DNA from: Actinomycetes bacterium | GTDB lineage: Bacteria; Actinomycetota; Actinomycetes; Actinomycetales; Microbacteriaceae | Assembly: GCA_023431405.1 (NCBI GenBank) | Contig: JAEYVZ010000006.1 | Span: forward strand, 81,611-145,610 | Length of the DNA: 64,000 bases | Direction of reading: 5' to 3' | In this document: positions 12,801 to 19,094 of the stretch, piece after piece | How positions within the stretch are numbered: position 1 is the stretch's first letter | Layout: each line of letters opens with the position of its first letter | Made by a program: the position numbers and the translations under genes | Notes under the pieces: model-generated | Databases searched by the model: none | Told to the model about the DNA's origin: nothing | Seen by the model: only the letters and a program-made list of their open reading frames with translations

Positions 12801-13438
12801 AATGCACGGATCTGATCGACCTCGTCGCCGAAGAACTCCACGCGGTAGGGGTGATCGGCATCGGGCGGGAAGACGTCGAGGATGCCGCCGCGCACCGCGA
12901 ACTCGCCTCGGCGCGACACCATGTCGACACGGTGGTAGGCGAGCTCCACCAGCCTGCGGACGACCGTGTCGAGGTCGTTGCCGCGACTGCCGACCGCGAG
13001 CTCCACCGCTCCGGCCTCGGTGAGACCGGCCGCGACCGGCTGGAGCGCAGCGCGCACGGATGCCACGACCACGAGGGGCCGCTCCCCCGTCCACGACGCG
13101 ACGGTGCGGAGGACATTGAGGCGCCGCCCGACGGTCTCGGCGCTCGGGCTGAGACGCTCGTGCGGGAGCGTCTCCCACGCGGGGAAGTGCAGCACGAGCG
13201 CGTCGGGGATGAGGCATTGCAGCGCGTCGCCGATCGTCTCGGCGCGCCGGCCCGTGGGCGCGATGACGAGAAGAGCGGGAGGCCTGCCCCCCTCGCGACG
13301 GGCGCCGACGAGACCTGCCAGAAGCGGTGCGTCGAGCCCGGACACCACCGAGAAGTCGGTGTCGGAGCGACTGCTCCGCAGCACATCGGCGAAGGATTCG
13401 GACTGCGCGAGGGCGCGAACGATCCCGGCGACTGTCAT
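9785..13438 (-). CDS. mfd: Transcription-repair coupling factor
   Basis: DNA translocase that removes stalled RNA polymerase and recruits UvrA. The 1217-residue product has the expected order: an N-terminal UvrB-like region, an RNA-polymerase-interacting domain around GDVVVHATHGIGKFIEL, a RecG-like helicase with Walker A GDVGFGKTE (about 672), DEEQRFG (Walker B) and SATPIPRTLEMA, and a C-terminal TRCF domain. ATG 13438 directly follows GGAGGG with no spacer, so that purine run probably does not work as a ribosome site; a TAGACT box 6 nt upstream suggests leaderless expression from an internal promoter. It follows pth by 28 bp. Confidence 0.97.
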   Translation of the reverse strand: MTVAGIVRALAQSESFADVLRSSRSDTDFSVVSGLDAPLLAGLVGARREGGRPPALLVIAPTGRRAETIGDALQCLIPDALVLHFPAWETLPHERLSPSAETVGRRLNVLRTVASWTGERPLVVVASVRAALQPVAAGLTEAGAVELAVGSRGNDLDTVVRRLVELAYHRVDMVSRRGEFAVRGGILDVFPPDADHPYRVEFFGDEVDQIRAFSVADQRSLPGEVPVVTLIPSRELLLTPAVRERAYALHEKFPGLSAMLEKMSEGIPVEGMESLLPAVADAVVPLIDYLPAGTAAALLDPERSVARALTLSETNREFLEAAWSAATAGADSPVDLGSGDFLTLPELREAVANHDGVWWTLSGFDSGAADAEAEGLVETGDVVRVAASAVPSFQGNVEGATGHVAKLLADGWRVVVAASGSGLVDRARDVLSERGIAARVADGDLDAAPEPGIALAVVASLESGFQHPDAKLAVLTESEFYGRTIGGDARVVKKLASRRRNVVDPLQLKPGDVVVHATHGIGKFIELVQREVSTGGRNAVKTQREYLVLEYAPSKRGYPGDKLFVPTDQLDQLSRYVGGETPVLSKMGGSDWAAAKGRARKAVRDIAVELVKLYSARMAAKGHAFGPDTPWQRELEEAFPFAETQDQLQTIDEIKADMERPIPMDRLLSGDVGFGKTEVAVRAAFKAIQDGKQVAMLVPTTLLVKQHLETFTERFAGFPVKVRPLSRFQTDKEARDTLAGLLDGTVDMVIGTHRILTEQVIFKDLGLMIIDEEQRFGVEHKDQLKKLKTNVDILAMSATPIPRTLEMAVTGIREMSTLQTPPEDRHPILTYVGPRSDKQVAAAIRRELLREGQVFYVHNRVQSIQRVAAHLAELVPEARIVVAHGQMGEHALEQVVDDFWERKADVLVSTTIIETGLDISNANTIIIDRADKYGLSQLHQLRGRVGRGRERAYAYFLYDELKPLSETAADRLETIAVNNDLGSGMQVALKDLELRGAGNLLGAEQAGHIAGVGFDLYLRMIGEAVATFRGEETEGPAELRLELPVDARIPESYIDSERLRLEAYQKLSAAASVTAKPDAIDLVAEELRDRYGTPPAEVEGLFAVAHLRRRAAQSSLTDVVAMGPNLRIAPAHVPDSIRVRLQRLHPKAKVVAGGDAMIVPLPTAGGEPLADADLIAWTRQLLDQIFPLPAPAAPPAGEPTDEPTGGRATAGSDHQQA

Positions 13439-13444
13439 CCCTCC

Positions 13445-13450
13445 AGTCTA
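13445..13450 (-). promoter_or_regulatory. -10 box TAGACT upstream of mfd
   Basis: The minus strand reads TAGACT, then 6 nt, then the mfd ATG at 13438. It lies in the 28-bp pth-mfd gap and would give mfd its own leaderless transcript in addition to read-through. Confidence 0.45.
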
Positions 13451-13466
13451 GGCGGGGGCACCGACA

Positions 13467-14051
13467 TCAGGCGCGCGGCGCGTGCCACCGCTGCTGCGCG
13501 GCCAGCAGCCCGTCGCCCACGAGCTGCTCGACGGCATCCGCCGCATCGCCCACCAGGATCGGAAGCTGCGTGCGCTCGGCCCCCGAGAACGGGTCGAGCA
13601 CCCAGTCGGCCGGGTCCTGCCGGCCGGGCGGACGGCCGATGCCCACGCGCACGCGCGGGAAGTCTGCGGTGCCGAGCGCCTTCGCGACGTCGCGGACGCC
13701 GTTGTGCCCGCCATGCCCGCCCCCGACCTTGAGCTTGACGGAGTCGAAGGGGATGTCGAGCTCGTCATGCACGATCACGACCCGCTCGGCGGGCACGCCG
13801 TAGAACGCCGCGAGCGCGGACACCGGGCCACCTGACACGTTCATGAACGAGTTCGGCGTCGCGAGCACGAGCTTCGGACCGCCGGGGCGCAGCCACGTCT
13901 CCGCGACGCGCGCCTGGGCCTTGTGCGACCGCAGACGCTCTCCGCGCCGCGCGGCGAGCTCCGCGATCACCATCTGCCCGACGTTGTGCCGGGTCGCCTC
14001 GTAGCGCGGTCCCGGGTTCCCGAGACCGACCACCAGCCATGTGTCTGCCAT
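13467..14051 (-). CDS. pth: Peptidyl-tRNA hydrolase
   Basis: Releases tRNA from prematurely dropped peptidyl-tRNA by ester hydrolysis. The 194-residue product has the whole active site: N12 in GLGNPG, catalytic H22 in TRHNVG, N71 in NSFMNVSG, and D96 in [18 protein letters not shown] is the substrate-channel motif. A GGAAGGACAGGG ribosome site precedes ATG 14051. It lies between rplY and mfd, a conserved actinobacterial order. Confidence 0.97.
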   Translation of the reverse strand: MADTWLVVGLGNPGPRYEATRHNVGQMVIAELAARRGERLRSHKAQARVAETWLRPGGPKLVLATPNSFMNVSGGPVSALAAFYGVPAERVVIVHDELDIPFDSVKLKVGGGHGGHNGVRDVAKALGTADFPRVRVGIGRPPGRQDPADWVLDPFSGAERTQLPILVGDAADAVEQLVGDGLLAAQQRWHAPRA

Positions 14052-14067
14052 CCCTGTCCTTCCGACG

Positions 14068-14108
14068 ACGAGGCCCGCCCCACCAGTATCGGCGGCGACG
14101 GGCCTCGT
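14068..14108 (-). terminator. Intercistronic hairpin between rplY and pth
   Basis: Perfect 10-bp inverted repeat ACGAGGCCCG (14068-14077) / CGGGCCTCGT (14099-14108) with a 21-nt loop, filling most of the 75-bp rplY-pth gap. It ends 16 bp before the pth start. It could act as a partial terminator or an mRNA stability element that lets the ribosomal protein be made in excess over Pth. Confidence 0.55.
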
Positions 14109-14126
14109 GACGTGCGTGAGCGCGGA

Positions 14127-14750
14127 TTACTCCGCAGCGGCCTCGGACTGCTCCTCGGCGGCGGCCTCGTCGGCCGCCTCGATGGCGTCTGCCTCGGCGA
14201 TCGCGGCAGCCGGCACCGAGACGGCGACGATGAGCGTCTCCGGGTCGGTGGCCAGCGCAGCGCCCTTGGGGAGCTTCAGGTCGGCGGCGGTGACGTGCGT
14301 GCCGTCTTCGAGGCCCTCGACGTCGAGCTCGACGTGCTCGGGGATGTGGGTGGCCTCGACCTCGAGCGTCACCGAGACGGCGTCGAGGTTCGCGATGGTG
14401 CCCGGGGCGGGCTCGCCGACGACGACGACCGGCACGTCGACGGTGACCTTCTCGCCCTTCTTCACGACGAGGAGGTCGATGTGCTCGATGATCTGGCGCA
14501 CCGGGTCTTTCTGCACGTCCTTCACGAGCGTGAGTTGCTGCTTGCCGTCGAGCTCGAGCTCGAGGACGGCGTTGGCACGACGCACGAGCAGCGAGACCTG
14601 GTGGCCCGGCAGCGCGACGTGCACCGGGGTGGTGCCGTGGCCGTAGATGACGGCGGGGATCTGGCCGTTGGCGCGGAGGCGACGGGCGAAGCCCTTGCCG
14701 AAGTTCTCGCGGGTCTCGGCGATGACCTTGGTGTCGGTCTCGGTCGACAT
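14127..14750 (-). CDS. rplY: 50S ribosomal protein L25 (CTC form)
   Basis: 5S-rRNA-binding large-subunit protein. The 207-residue length matches the long general-stress (CTC) form, not the 94-residue E. coli form. Residues 1-95 are the L25 domain (FGKGFARRLRANGQIPAVIYG), followed by the TL5/CTC beta domain and an acidic Ala/Glu-rich tail (about 180-207). ATG 14750 has an AAGGAG site with a 7-nt spacer. It heads the rplY-pth-mfd group. A TAGACT box at 14929-14934 predicts an unusually long leader of about 170 nt. Confidence 0.95.
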   Translation of the reverse strand: MSTETDTKVIAETRENFGKGFARRLRANGQIPAVIYGHGTTPVHVALPGHQVSLLVRRANAVLELELDGKQQLTLVKDVQKDPVRQIIEHIDLLVVKKGEKVTVDVPVVVVGEPAPGTIANLDAVSVTLEVEATHIPEHVELDVEGLEDGTHVTAADLKLPKGAALATDPETLIVAVSVPAAAIAEADAIEAADEAAAEEQSEAAAE

Positions 14751-14928
14751 GATGATTCTCCTTGTGGGCCGTGGGCCCGATGCGGTGGTCTGGGTGGTCT
14801 CGGGGATTCGGGGATCAGGGGATTCGACTCGAACGCACGCACGTGAGGAAAGCCACCCGAGAGATCTCAGTCGCTCTTCACCGCGTCGATCACGGATGCC
14901 GGGGCATCCCTCGCCGAAGTACGCGATC

Positions 14929-14934
14929 AGTCTA
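14929..14934 (-). promoter_or_regulatory. -10 box TAGACT for rplY
   Basis: The minus strand reads TAGACT, predicting a start point near 14922 and a leader of about 170 nt. The leader begins with a hairpin-capable GGATGCC/GGCATCC pair. A leader this long on a ribosomal protein mRNA could carry autoregulation, but I recognise no known element. Confidence 0.4.
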
Positions 14935-14982
14935 CCAGCGCCGCCGCTACGATGAAGACGACCCTTTCCCGGAGGAGGACCC

Positions 14983-15105
14983 ATGGATTACGGCTGGATC
15001 TCGCACGCGCTCGTGTGGCTCATCGGACTGATGACGGTCGGGGCCACTCTCACCCTCGCGGGAGCCCTGTGGTCGCTCGGTCGCTCGGGCTACCGCAAGG
15101 ACTGA
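14983..15105 (+). CDS. 40-residue single-span membrane protein
   Basis: A short gene with an excellent ribosome site: GGAGGAGG at 14971-14978 ends 4 nt before ATG 14983. A TACGAT -10-like box sits just upstream at 14947-14952. The product begins MDYGWISHALVWLIGLMTV, continues as a hydrophobic helix to about residue 32 and ends in the basic tail RSGYRKD, so it is probably a one-pass membrane peptide. The last 16 bp overlap the 3' end of the convergent gluconokinase-like gene. I do not recognise a family; small-subunit transporter peptides have similar size and shape. Confidence 0.65.
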   Translation: MDYGWISHALVWLIGLMTVGATLTLAGALWSLGRSGYRKD

Positions 15106-15599
15106 GCCTCCCAGACCGCCGCGATCCGGTCCACGATCGCACCGAGGTCGGCGTCGTGCGCGAAGCGCGCGCCGGCCTCATCCGTCGCCAGGGGCAGCAT
15201 CGCGCTCTCGTCCGGATCGACGAGCCGCGGGTCGGCGAGGTCGAGGGGAACGAGACGGTCGCGCCGGGAGACGCGGCGACGCGTCGGAACCGCCGACGGC
15301 ACGAGCTCCGCGAACCAGAGCCCCGGCACCGCATCACGCAGCCGATCCCGGTATTCGCGCCGCAGCGGCGCGCAGGCCACGACGAGGGGCGCCTGCTCCA
15401 CGAGCGCGAGCGCCACGGCTCCCAGCCAGCGCTGCCGGTCGTCGTCGTCGAGGGGGACGCCGCCGGCCATCTTCGATACCTGGGCCCGCGTGTGCAGGTC
15501 GTCGCCGTCGATGAACCGTGCGCGCCGCCGGGCCGCCAGCGCCGCCGCGACGAGCGACTTGCCCGAGCCTCCCGGTCCCATCACGACGATCCTGGTCAC
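15090..15599 (-). CDS. Divergent gluconokinase-family P-loop kinase
   Basis: A 169-residue small-molecule kinase. The P-loop GPGGSGKS (about residues 8-15) and GDDLHTRAQVSKMAGGVPLDDDDRQRWL clearly belong to the GntK family. However, the conserved HPxxN becomes HTRAQ, the C-SAL-RRYRD segment becomes CAPLRREYRD, and the HFMPxxLLdSQfxxLE segment is not recognisable. Gluconate specificity is therefore doubtful. GTG 15599 was chosen because it gives the normal family N-terminus; its ribosome site is weak. It is divergent from canonical gntK across 116 bp and its 3' end overlaps the 40-residue membrane protein gene. Confidence 0.75.
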   Translation of the reverse strand: MTRIVVMGPGGSGKSLVAAALAARRRARFIDGDDLHTRAQVSKMAGGVPLDDDDRQRWLGAVALALVEQAPLVVACAPLRREYRDRLRDAVPGLWFAELVPSAVPTRRRVSRRDRLVPLDLADPRLVDPDESAMLPLATDEAGARFAHDADLGAIVDRIAAVWEAQSLR

Positions 15600-15715
15600 C
15601 GTTCCAGCGTGGCACGTCGTGCGGCCCGAGCCCGCGCGCCCCGCTGTGCTTTCATGGACGCACCGCCCGCGAGCCCTGCACCGCGGGCACGCCGCTCCCC
15701 CGAAGGGTGACCCAC

Positions 15716-16273
15716 ATGACCGCCGCTGCGGCATCCCCCGTGCTCGTCTTCATGGGCGTCTCGTCGACCGGCAAGTCCACCGTCGCCGCGATGCTCGCGG
15801 GGCGTCTCGGCTGGGCCTTCCAAGAGGGCGACGACCTCCATCCCGCCCCGAATGTCGCGAAGATGGCCGCGGGGCACGCGCTCACCGATGACGACCGGAT
15901 GCCGTGGCTGAGCATCGTGGCCGACTGGATCGATGAACGCATCGCCGCCGGCGAGCCGGGCATCATCACCTGCTCGGCGCTGCGTCGGCGCTACCGCGAC
16001 GTCTTGCGCCGCGATGAGGTGACCTTCGTCCATTTCACGGGTGACCGACGCCTGATCCTGGACCGCATGATGCGACGTCAGGCGCACTTCATGCCGCCCG
16101 CACTCCTCGACTCGCAGTTCCGGACATTGGAAGACCCGGAGCCCGACGAGCGCCACCTCGCGATCGACATCGATCAGCCCGTCGCCGACCAGGCCGATGA
16201 GATCGTGCGTCGCCTCGCGCTCCCGCCCGCGCGGACGACCATCGAGGTGCCGCACGCCGACAGGGAGGGCTGA
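15716..16273 (+). CDS. gntK: Gluconokinase
   Basis: Phosphorylates gluconate to 6-phosphogluconate with ATP. The 185-residue product has the Walker A GVSSTGKST, the family signature GDDLHPAPNVAKMAAGHALTDDDRMPWL, TCSALRRRYRD, and the C-terminal lid RRQAHFMPPALLDSQFRTLE. The ATG at 15716 follows GAAGGG with an 8-nt spacer. gnd, the next enzyme of the pathway, follows 81 bp downstream, so the pair feeds gluconate into the pentose phosphate pathway. No gluconate permease or GntR regulator is in the window. Confidence 0.95.
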   Translation: MTAAAASPVLVFMGVSSTGKSTVAAMLAGRLGWAFQEGDDLHPAPNVAKMAAGHALTDDDRMPWLSIVADWIDERIAAGEPGIITCSALRRRYRDVLRRDEVTFVHFTGDRRLILDRMMRRQAHFMPPALLDSQFRTLEDPEPDERHLAIDIDQPVADQADEIVRRLALPPARTTIEVPHADREG

Positions 16274-16301
16274 CGCCCCCCGACACATCTCAGGTGACCC
16301 G

Positions 16302-16321
16302 GCCGGACGACCGGCTACGCT
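16302..16321 (+). promoter_or_regulatory. Small hairpin and -10 box TACGCT before gnd
   Basis: GCCGG-ACGA-CCGGC (16302-16315) is a 5-bp stem directly abutting TACGCT (16316-16321). The hairpin may end gntK transcripts; the TACGCT box predicts a gnd start near 16328 and a leader of about 27 nt that contains the GGAGG ribosome site. Confidence 0.4.
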
Positions 16322-16354
16322 GAGACCACCCCACATCTTCTTGGAGGAACAGCC

Positions 16355-17821
16355 GTGCCCGCTCTCGAATCCGTCCAGCCCAGCGCCAACATCGGAGTCG
16401 TCGGACTCGCGGTCATGGGATCGAACCTGGCCCGGAACCTCGCCTCGCGCGACGGGAACACCGTCGCCGTGTTCAACCGCAGCCGCTCCAAGACCGACGA
16501 GCTTCTCGCCGAGCACCCGGAGGCAGGGTTCGTCCCGGCCTTCTCCTACGAGGAGTTCGCCGCGTCGCTGCAGAAGCCGCGCACCGCGATCATCATGGTC
16601 AAGGCCGGGCGTCCCACCGACGCCGTGATCGACGAGCTGATGAACGTCTTCGAGCCGGGCGACATCATCGTCGACGGCGGCAACTCGCTGTTCACCGACA
16701 CCATCCGGCGCGAGAAGGCCGTGCGGGAGCGCGGCTTCAACTTCGTGGGAATGGGCGTGTCCGGCGGAGAGGAAGGCGCCCTCAACGGCCCCTCCCTCAT
16801 GCCGGGCGGTCCCGATGAGTCGTGGGTGACCCTCGGCCCCATCCTCACCTCGATCGCCGCGGTCGCCGAAGGCGAGCCGTGCGTGACCCACGTCGGTCAC
16901 GACGGCGCGGGTCATTTCGTGAAGATGGTGCACAACGGCATCGAGTACGCCGACATGCAGCTGATCGCCGAGGCGTACGACCTGATCCGCCGGGGCACCG
17001 GCAAGTCGCCCGCCGAGATCGCCGACATCTTCGCCGAATGGAACCGCGGCGAGCTGGAGAGCTACCTCATCGAGATCACGGCCGAGGTGCTCCGGCAGAC
17101 GGATGCCGCCACCGGCCTGCCGCTGGTCGATGTCATCGTCGACGAGGCCGGCGCCAAGGGCACGGGCGCCTGGACGGTGCAGACCGCTCTCGACCTCGGC
17201 GTTCCCGTCTCGGGCATCGCCGAGGCGACCTTCGCGCGGTCGCTGTCGAGCCACCGCGAGCAGCGCGACGTCGCGGGCGCTCTCCCCGGCCCCGCCGAAG
17301 ACGCCTTCACCGTCGAGGACGACGACGCGTTCATCGAGCAGGTGCGCCTCGCGCTGTACGCCTCCAAGATCGTCGCGTACTCACAGGGCTTCGATGAGAT
17401 CCGCGCGGGCGCCGCCCAGTACGGGTGGAGCATCGATCTCGGCGCCGTGAGCAGGATCTGGCGCGGCGGCTGCATCATCCGCGCCCAGTTCCTGAACCGC
17501 ATCGCAGAGGCTTACGAGGCCGCGCCGGAGCTGCCCGTGCTGCTGACGGCCCCCTACTTCGTCGAGGCGCTCGGCCGGGCGCAGTCGGCCTGGCGTGAGA
17601 TCGTGCAGGTCGCCGCCGGCGCCGGCATCCCCGCCCCCGCGTTCTCGTCGTCGCTCGCCTACTACGACGGGCTGCGCGCGGAGCGCCTGCCGGCCGCGCT
17701 CATCCAGGGGCAGCGCGACTTCTTCGGAGCCCACACGTACCGCCGCACCGACAAGCCGGGCACGTTCCACACGCTCTGGTCGGGTGACCGCTCCGAGACG
17801 CTCGCCGAGGACACGCACTGA
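16355..17821 (+). CDS. gnd: 6-phosphogluconate dehydrogenase (decarboxylating, NADP)
   Basis: Oxidises 6-phosphogluconate to ribulose 5-phosphate, CO2 and NADPH. The 488-residue length matches the long GndA form. Visible are the Rossmann start IGVVGLAVMGSNLARN with the NRSRSK NADP-phosphate site, the family signature IVDGGNSLFTDT, the substrate-binding GMGVSGGEEGALNGPSLMPGG, the catalytic lysine in HFVKMVHNGIEYADMQ, and IWRGGCIIR. GTG 16355 has a clean GGAGG site with a 7-nt spacer. It is functionally paired with gntK. Confidence 0.97.
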   Translation: MPALESVQPSANIGVVGLAVMGSNLARNLASRDGNTVAVFNRSRSKTDELLAEHPEAGFVPAFSYEEFAASLQKPRTAIIMVKAGRPTDAVIDELMNVFEPGDIIVDGGNSLFTDTIRREKAVRERGFNFVGMGVSGGEEGALNGPSLMPGGPDESWVTLGPILTSIAAVAEGEPCVTHVGHDGAGHFVKMVHNGIEYADMQLIAEAYDLIRRGTGKSPAEIADIFAEWNRGELESYLIEITAEVLRQTDAATGLPLVDVIVDEAGAKGTGAWTVQTALDLGVPVSGIAEATFARSLSSHREQRDVAGALPGPAEDAFTVEDDDAFIEQVRLALYASKIVAYSQGFDEIRAGAAQYGWSIDLGAVSRIWRGGCIIRAQFLNRIAEAYEAAPELPVLLTAPYFVEALGRAQSAWREIVQVAAGAGIPAPAFSSSLAYYDGLRAERLPAALIQGQRDFFGAHTYRRTDKPGTFHTLWSGDRSETLAEDTH

Positions 17822-17874
17822 CCCGCCCCGCCGAGCCGACCGCGCTGCGCGTCCACCGGGCGGCCGCGCGGATC

Positions 17875-18288
17875 GTGCTGGCCGGTCTGACGGCGCTGTA
17901 CCTGTGGTCGGTGGCATGGATCACCCTCCGGGCGCGCCCGTACGGCTCCGACATCGCCACGGCCCTCGACCGGCTGCTCGCCTGGTTCGCACAGCGGGAG
18001 TCGACCGCGTGGATCACGTTCGACCGCGTCGAGTTCGCCGCGAACGTGGCGATGTTCGTGCCGCTCGGCATCTTCGCGGTGCTGTGGTTCGGCGTCCGCG
18101 GGTGGTGGACGGCGCCGGTCCTCGGTCTTTTCACGAGTCTCGCGATCGAGCTCGCGCAGGCGGCGTTCCTCGATACGAGGGTGGCCGACCTGCGCGACCT
18201 CGTCTCGAACACGCTCGGCGCCGTCGTCGGGATGCTGCTGATGCTCCTGCTCGCCTTCCTCCTCTCGTCGTCGCGCCGCCACCCCTGA
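17875..18288 (+). CDS. VanZ-like membrane protein
   Basis: A small hydrophobic protein of about 137 residues with four predicted helices. The segments WITFDRVEFAANVAMFVPLGIF and TSLAIELAQAAFLDTRVADLRDLVSNTLGAVVG match the VanZ family (NvxLFvPlG, EliQ...R..DidDvitNtlGa). VanZ proteins are linked to low-level teicoplanin resistance in some hosts, but most family members have no assigned role. GTG 17875 is the first canonical start; it lacks a ribosome site, and an in-frame reading back to the gnd stop is open, so the true N-terminus may be 10-19 residues longer. It lies 53 bp after gnd. Confidence 0.8.
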   Translation: MLAGLTALYLWSVAWITLRARPYGSDIATALDRLLAWFAQRESTAWITFDRVEFAANVAMFVPLGIFAVLWFGVRGWWTAPVLGLFTSLAIELAQAAFLDTRVADLRDLVSNTLGAVVGMLLMLLLAFLLSSSRRHP

Positions 18289-18318
18289 GGCGACCGGCCG
18301 GGCGACTCCCAGGCCACG

Positions 18319-18347
18319 CATAGGCCGCACCATAGAAACCTCATAGG
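18319..18347 (+). repeat. Three direct CATAG(G/A) repeats upstream of the response regulator
   Basis: CATAGG (18319-18324), CATAGA (18331-18336) and CATAGG (18342-18347) are spaced 12 and 11 bp apart, about one helical turn. This is the usual geometry for OmpR/PhoB-type regulators bound as head-to-tail dimers, and the next gene encodes such a regulator. Autoregulation is an inference. Confidence 0.5.
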
Positions 18348-18359
18348 ACGAGGCGCACA

Positions 18360-19094
18360 ATGGGATCCATGACCACCACTCCTGCCCTGCGCCGCCCCGA
18401 CGGCTCGCCGCTGCGCGTGCTCGTGGTCGACGACGAGGCGATGCTCACCGACCTTCTCTCGATGGCGCTGCGCATGGAGGGCTGGGATGTCCGCACCGCC
18501 GGCTCCGGCTACGACGCGCTCGCCATGACCCGTGACTTCGAGCCGGACGCGCTCGTGCTCGACATCATGATGCCCGACCTCGACGGCATGAGCGTGCTGC
18601 AGCGTCTGCGTCACAGCGGCAACAACGTTCCCGTGCTGTTCCTCACGGCGAAGGATGCCGTCTCCGATCGTGTCGCCGGCCTCACCGCCGGCGGCGACGA
18701 CTACGTGACGAAGCCGTTCAGCCTCGAAGAGGTCGTCGCTCGCCTGCGCGGTCTCATCCGCCGCGCGGGGACCGGCATCACCGAAGGCGACGATCCGATC
18801 CTCCGCGTCGGCGATCTCACGCTCAACGAGGACTCGCACGAGGTGCAGCGCGGCGACGACGAGATCGACCTCACCGCCACCGAGTTCGAGCTGCTGCGCT
18901 TCCTCATGCGCAACCAGCGGCGCGTCGTCTCGAAGGCGCAGATCCTCGACCGCGTGTGGAACTACGACTTCGGCGGACGCTCCAGCGTCGTCGAGCTGTA
19001 CATCTCCTACCTCCGCAAGAAGATCGACGCCGGCCGCGAACCGCTCATCCACACCGTGCGCGGCGTCGGCTACATGATCAAAGCCCCCCAATGA
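18360..19094 (+). CDS. OmpR-family response regulator
   Basis: A 244-residue two-component response regulator. The receiver domain (about 18-130) has the acidic pair VVDDE, phospho-acceptor D68 in LVLDIMMPDLDG, the switch residue T96 in FLTAKD, and K118 in DDYVTKPF. The winged-helix effector domain (about 148-240) ends with the typical ELYISYLRKKID...IHTVRGVGYMIK. The start at 18360 has GAGG 6 nt upstream; ATG 18369 is an alternative. Three CATAG repeats upstream suggest self-control. The gene overlaps its kinase partner by ATGA. Confidence 0.95.
   Translation: MGSMTTTPALRRPDGSPLRVLVVDDEAMLTDLLSMALRMEGWDVRTAGSGYDALAMTRDFEPDALVLDIMMPDLDGMSVLQRLRHSGNNVPVLFLTAKDAVSDRVAGLTAGGDDYVTKPFSLEEVVARLRGLIRRAGTGITEGDDPILRVGDLTLNEDSHEVQRGDDEIDLTATEFELLRFLMRNQRRVVSKAQILDRVWNYDFGGRSSVVELYISYLRKKIDAGREPLIHTVRGVGYMIKAPQ

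Noticed and set aside
10004..13732. Plus-strand open frame of 1242 codons opposite mfd
   Set aside because: Arg/Asp/Val-rich, no domain signature, and exactly antisense to a full-length Mfd with all motifs; a high-GC shadow frame.
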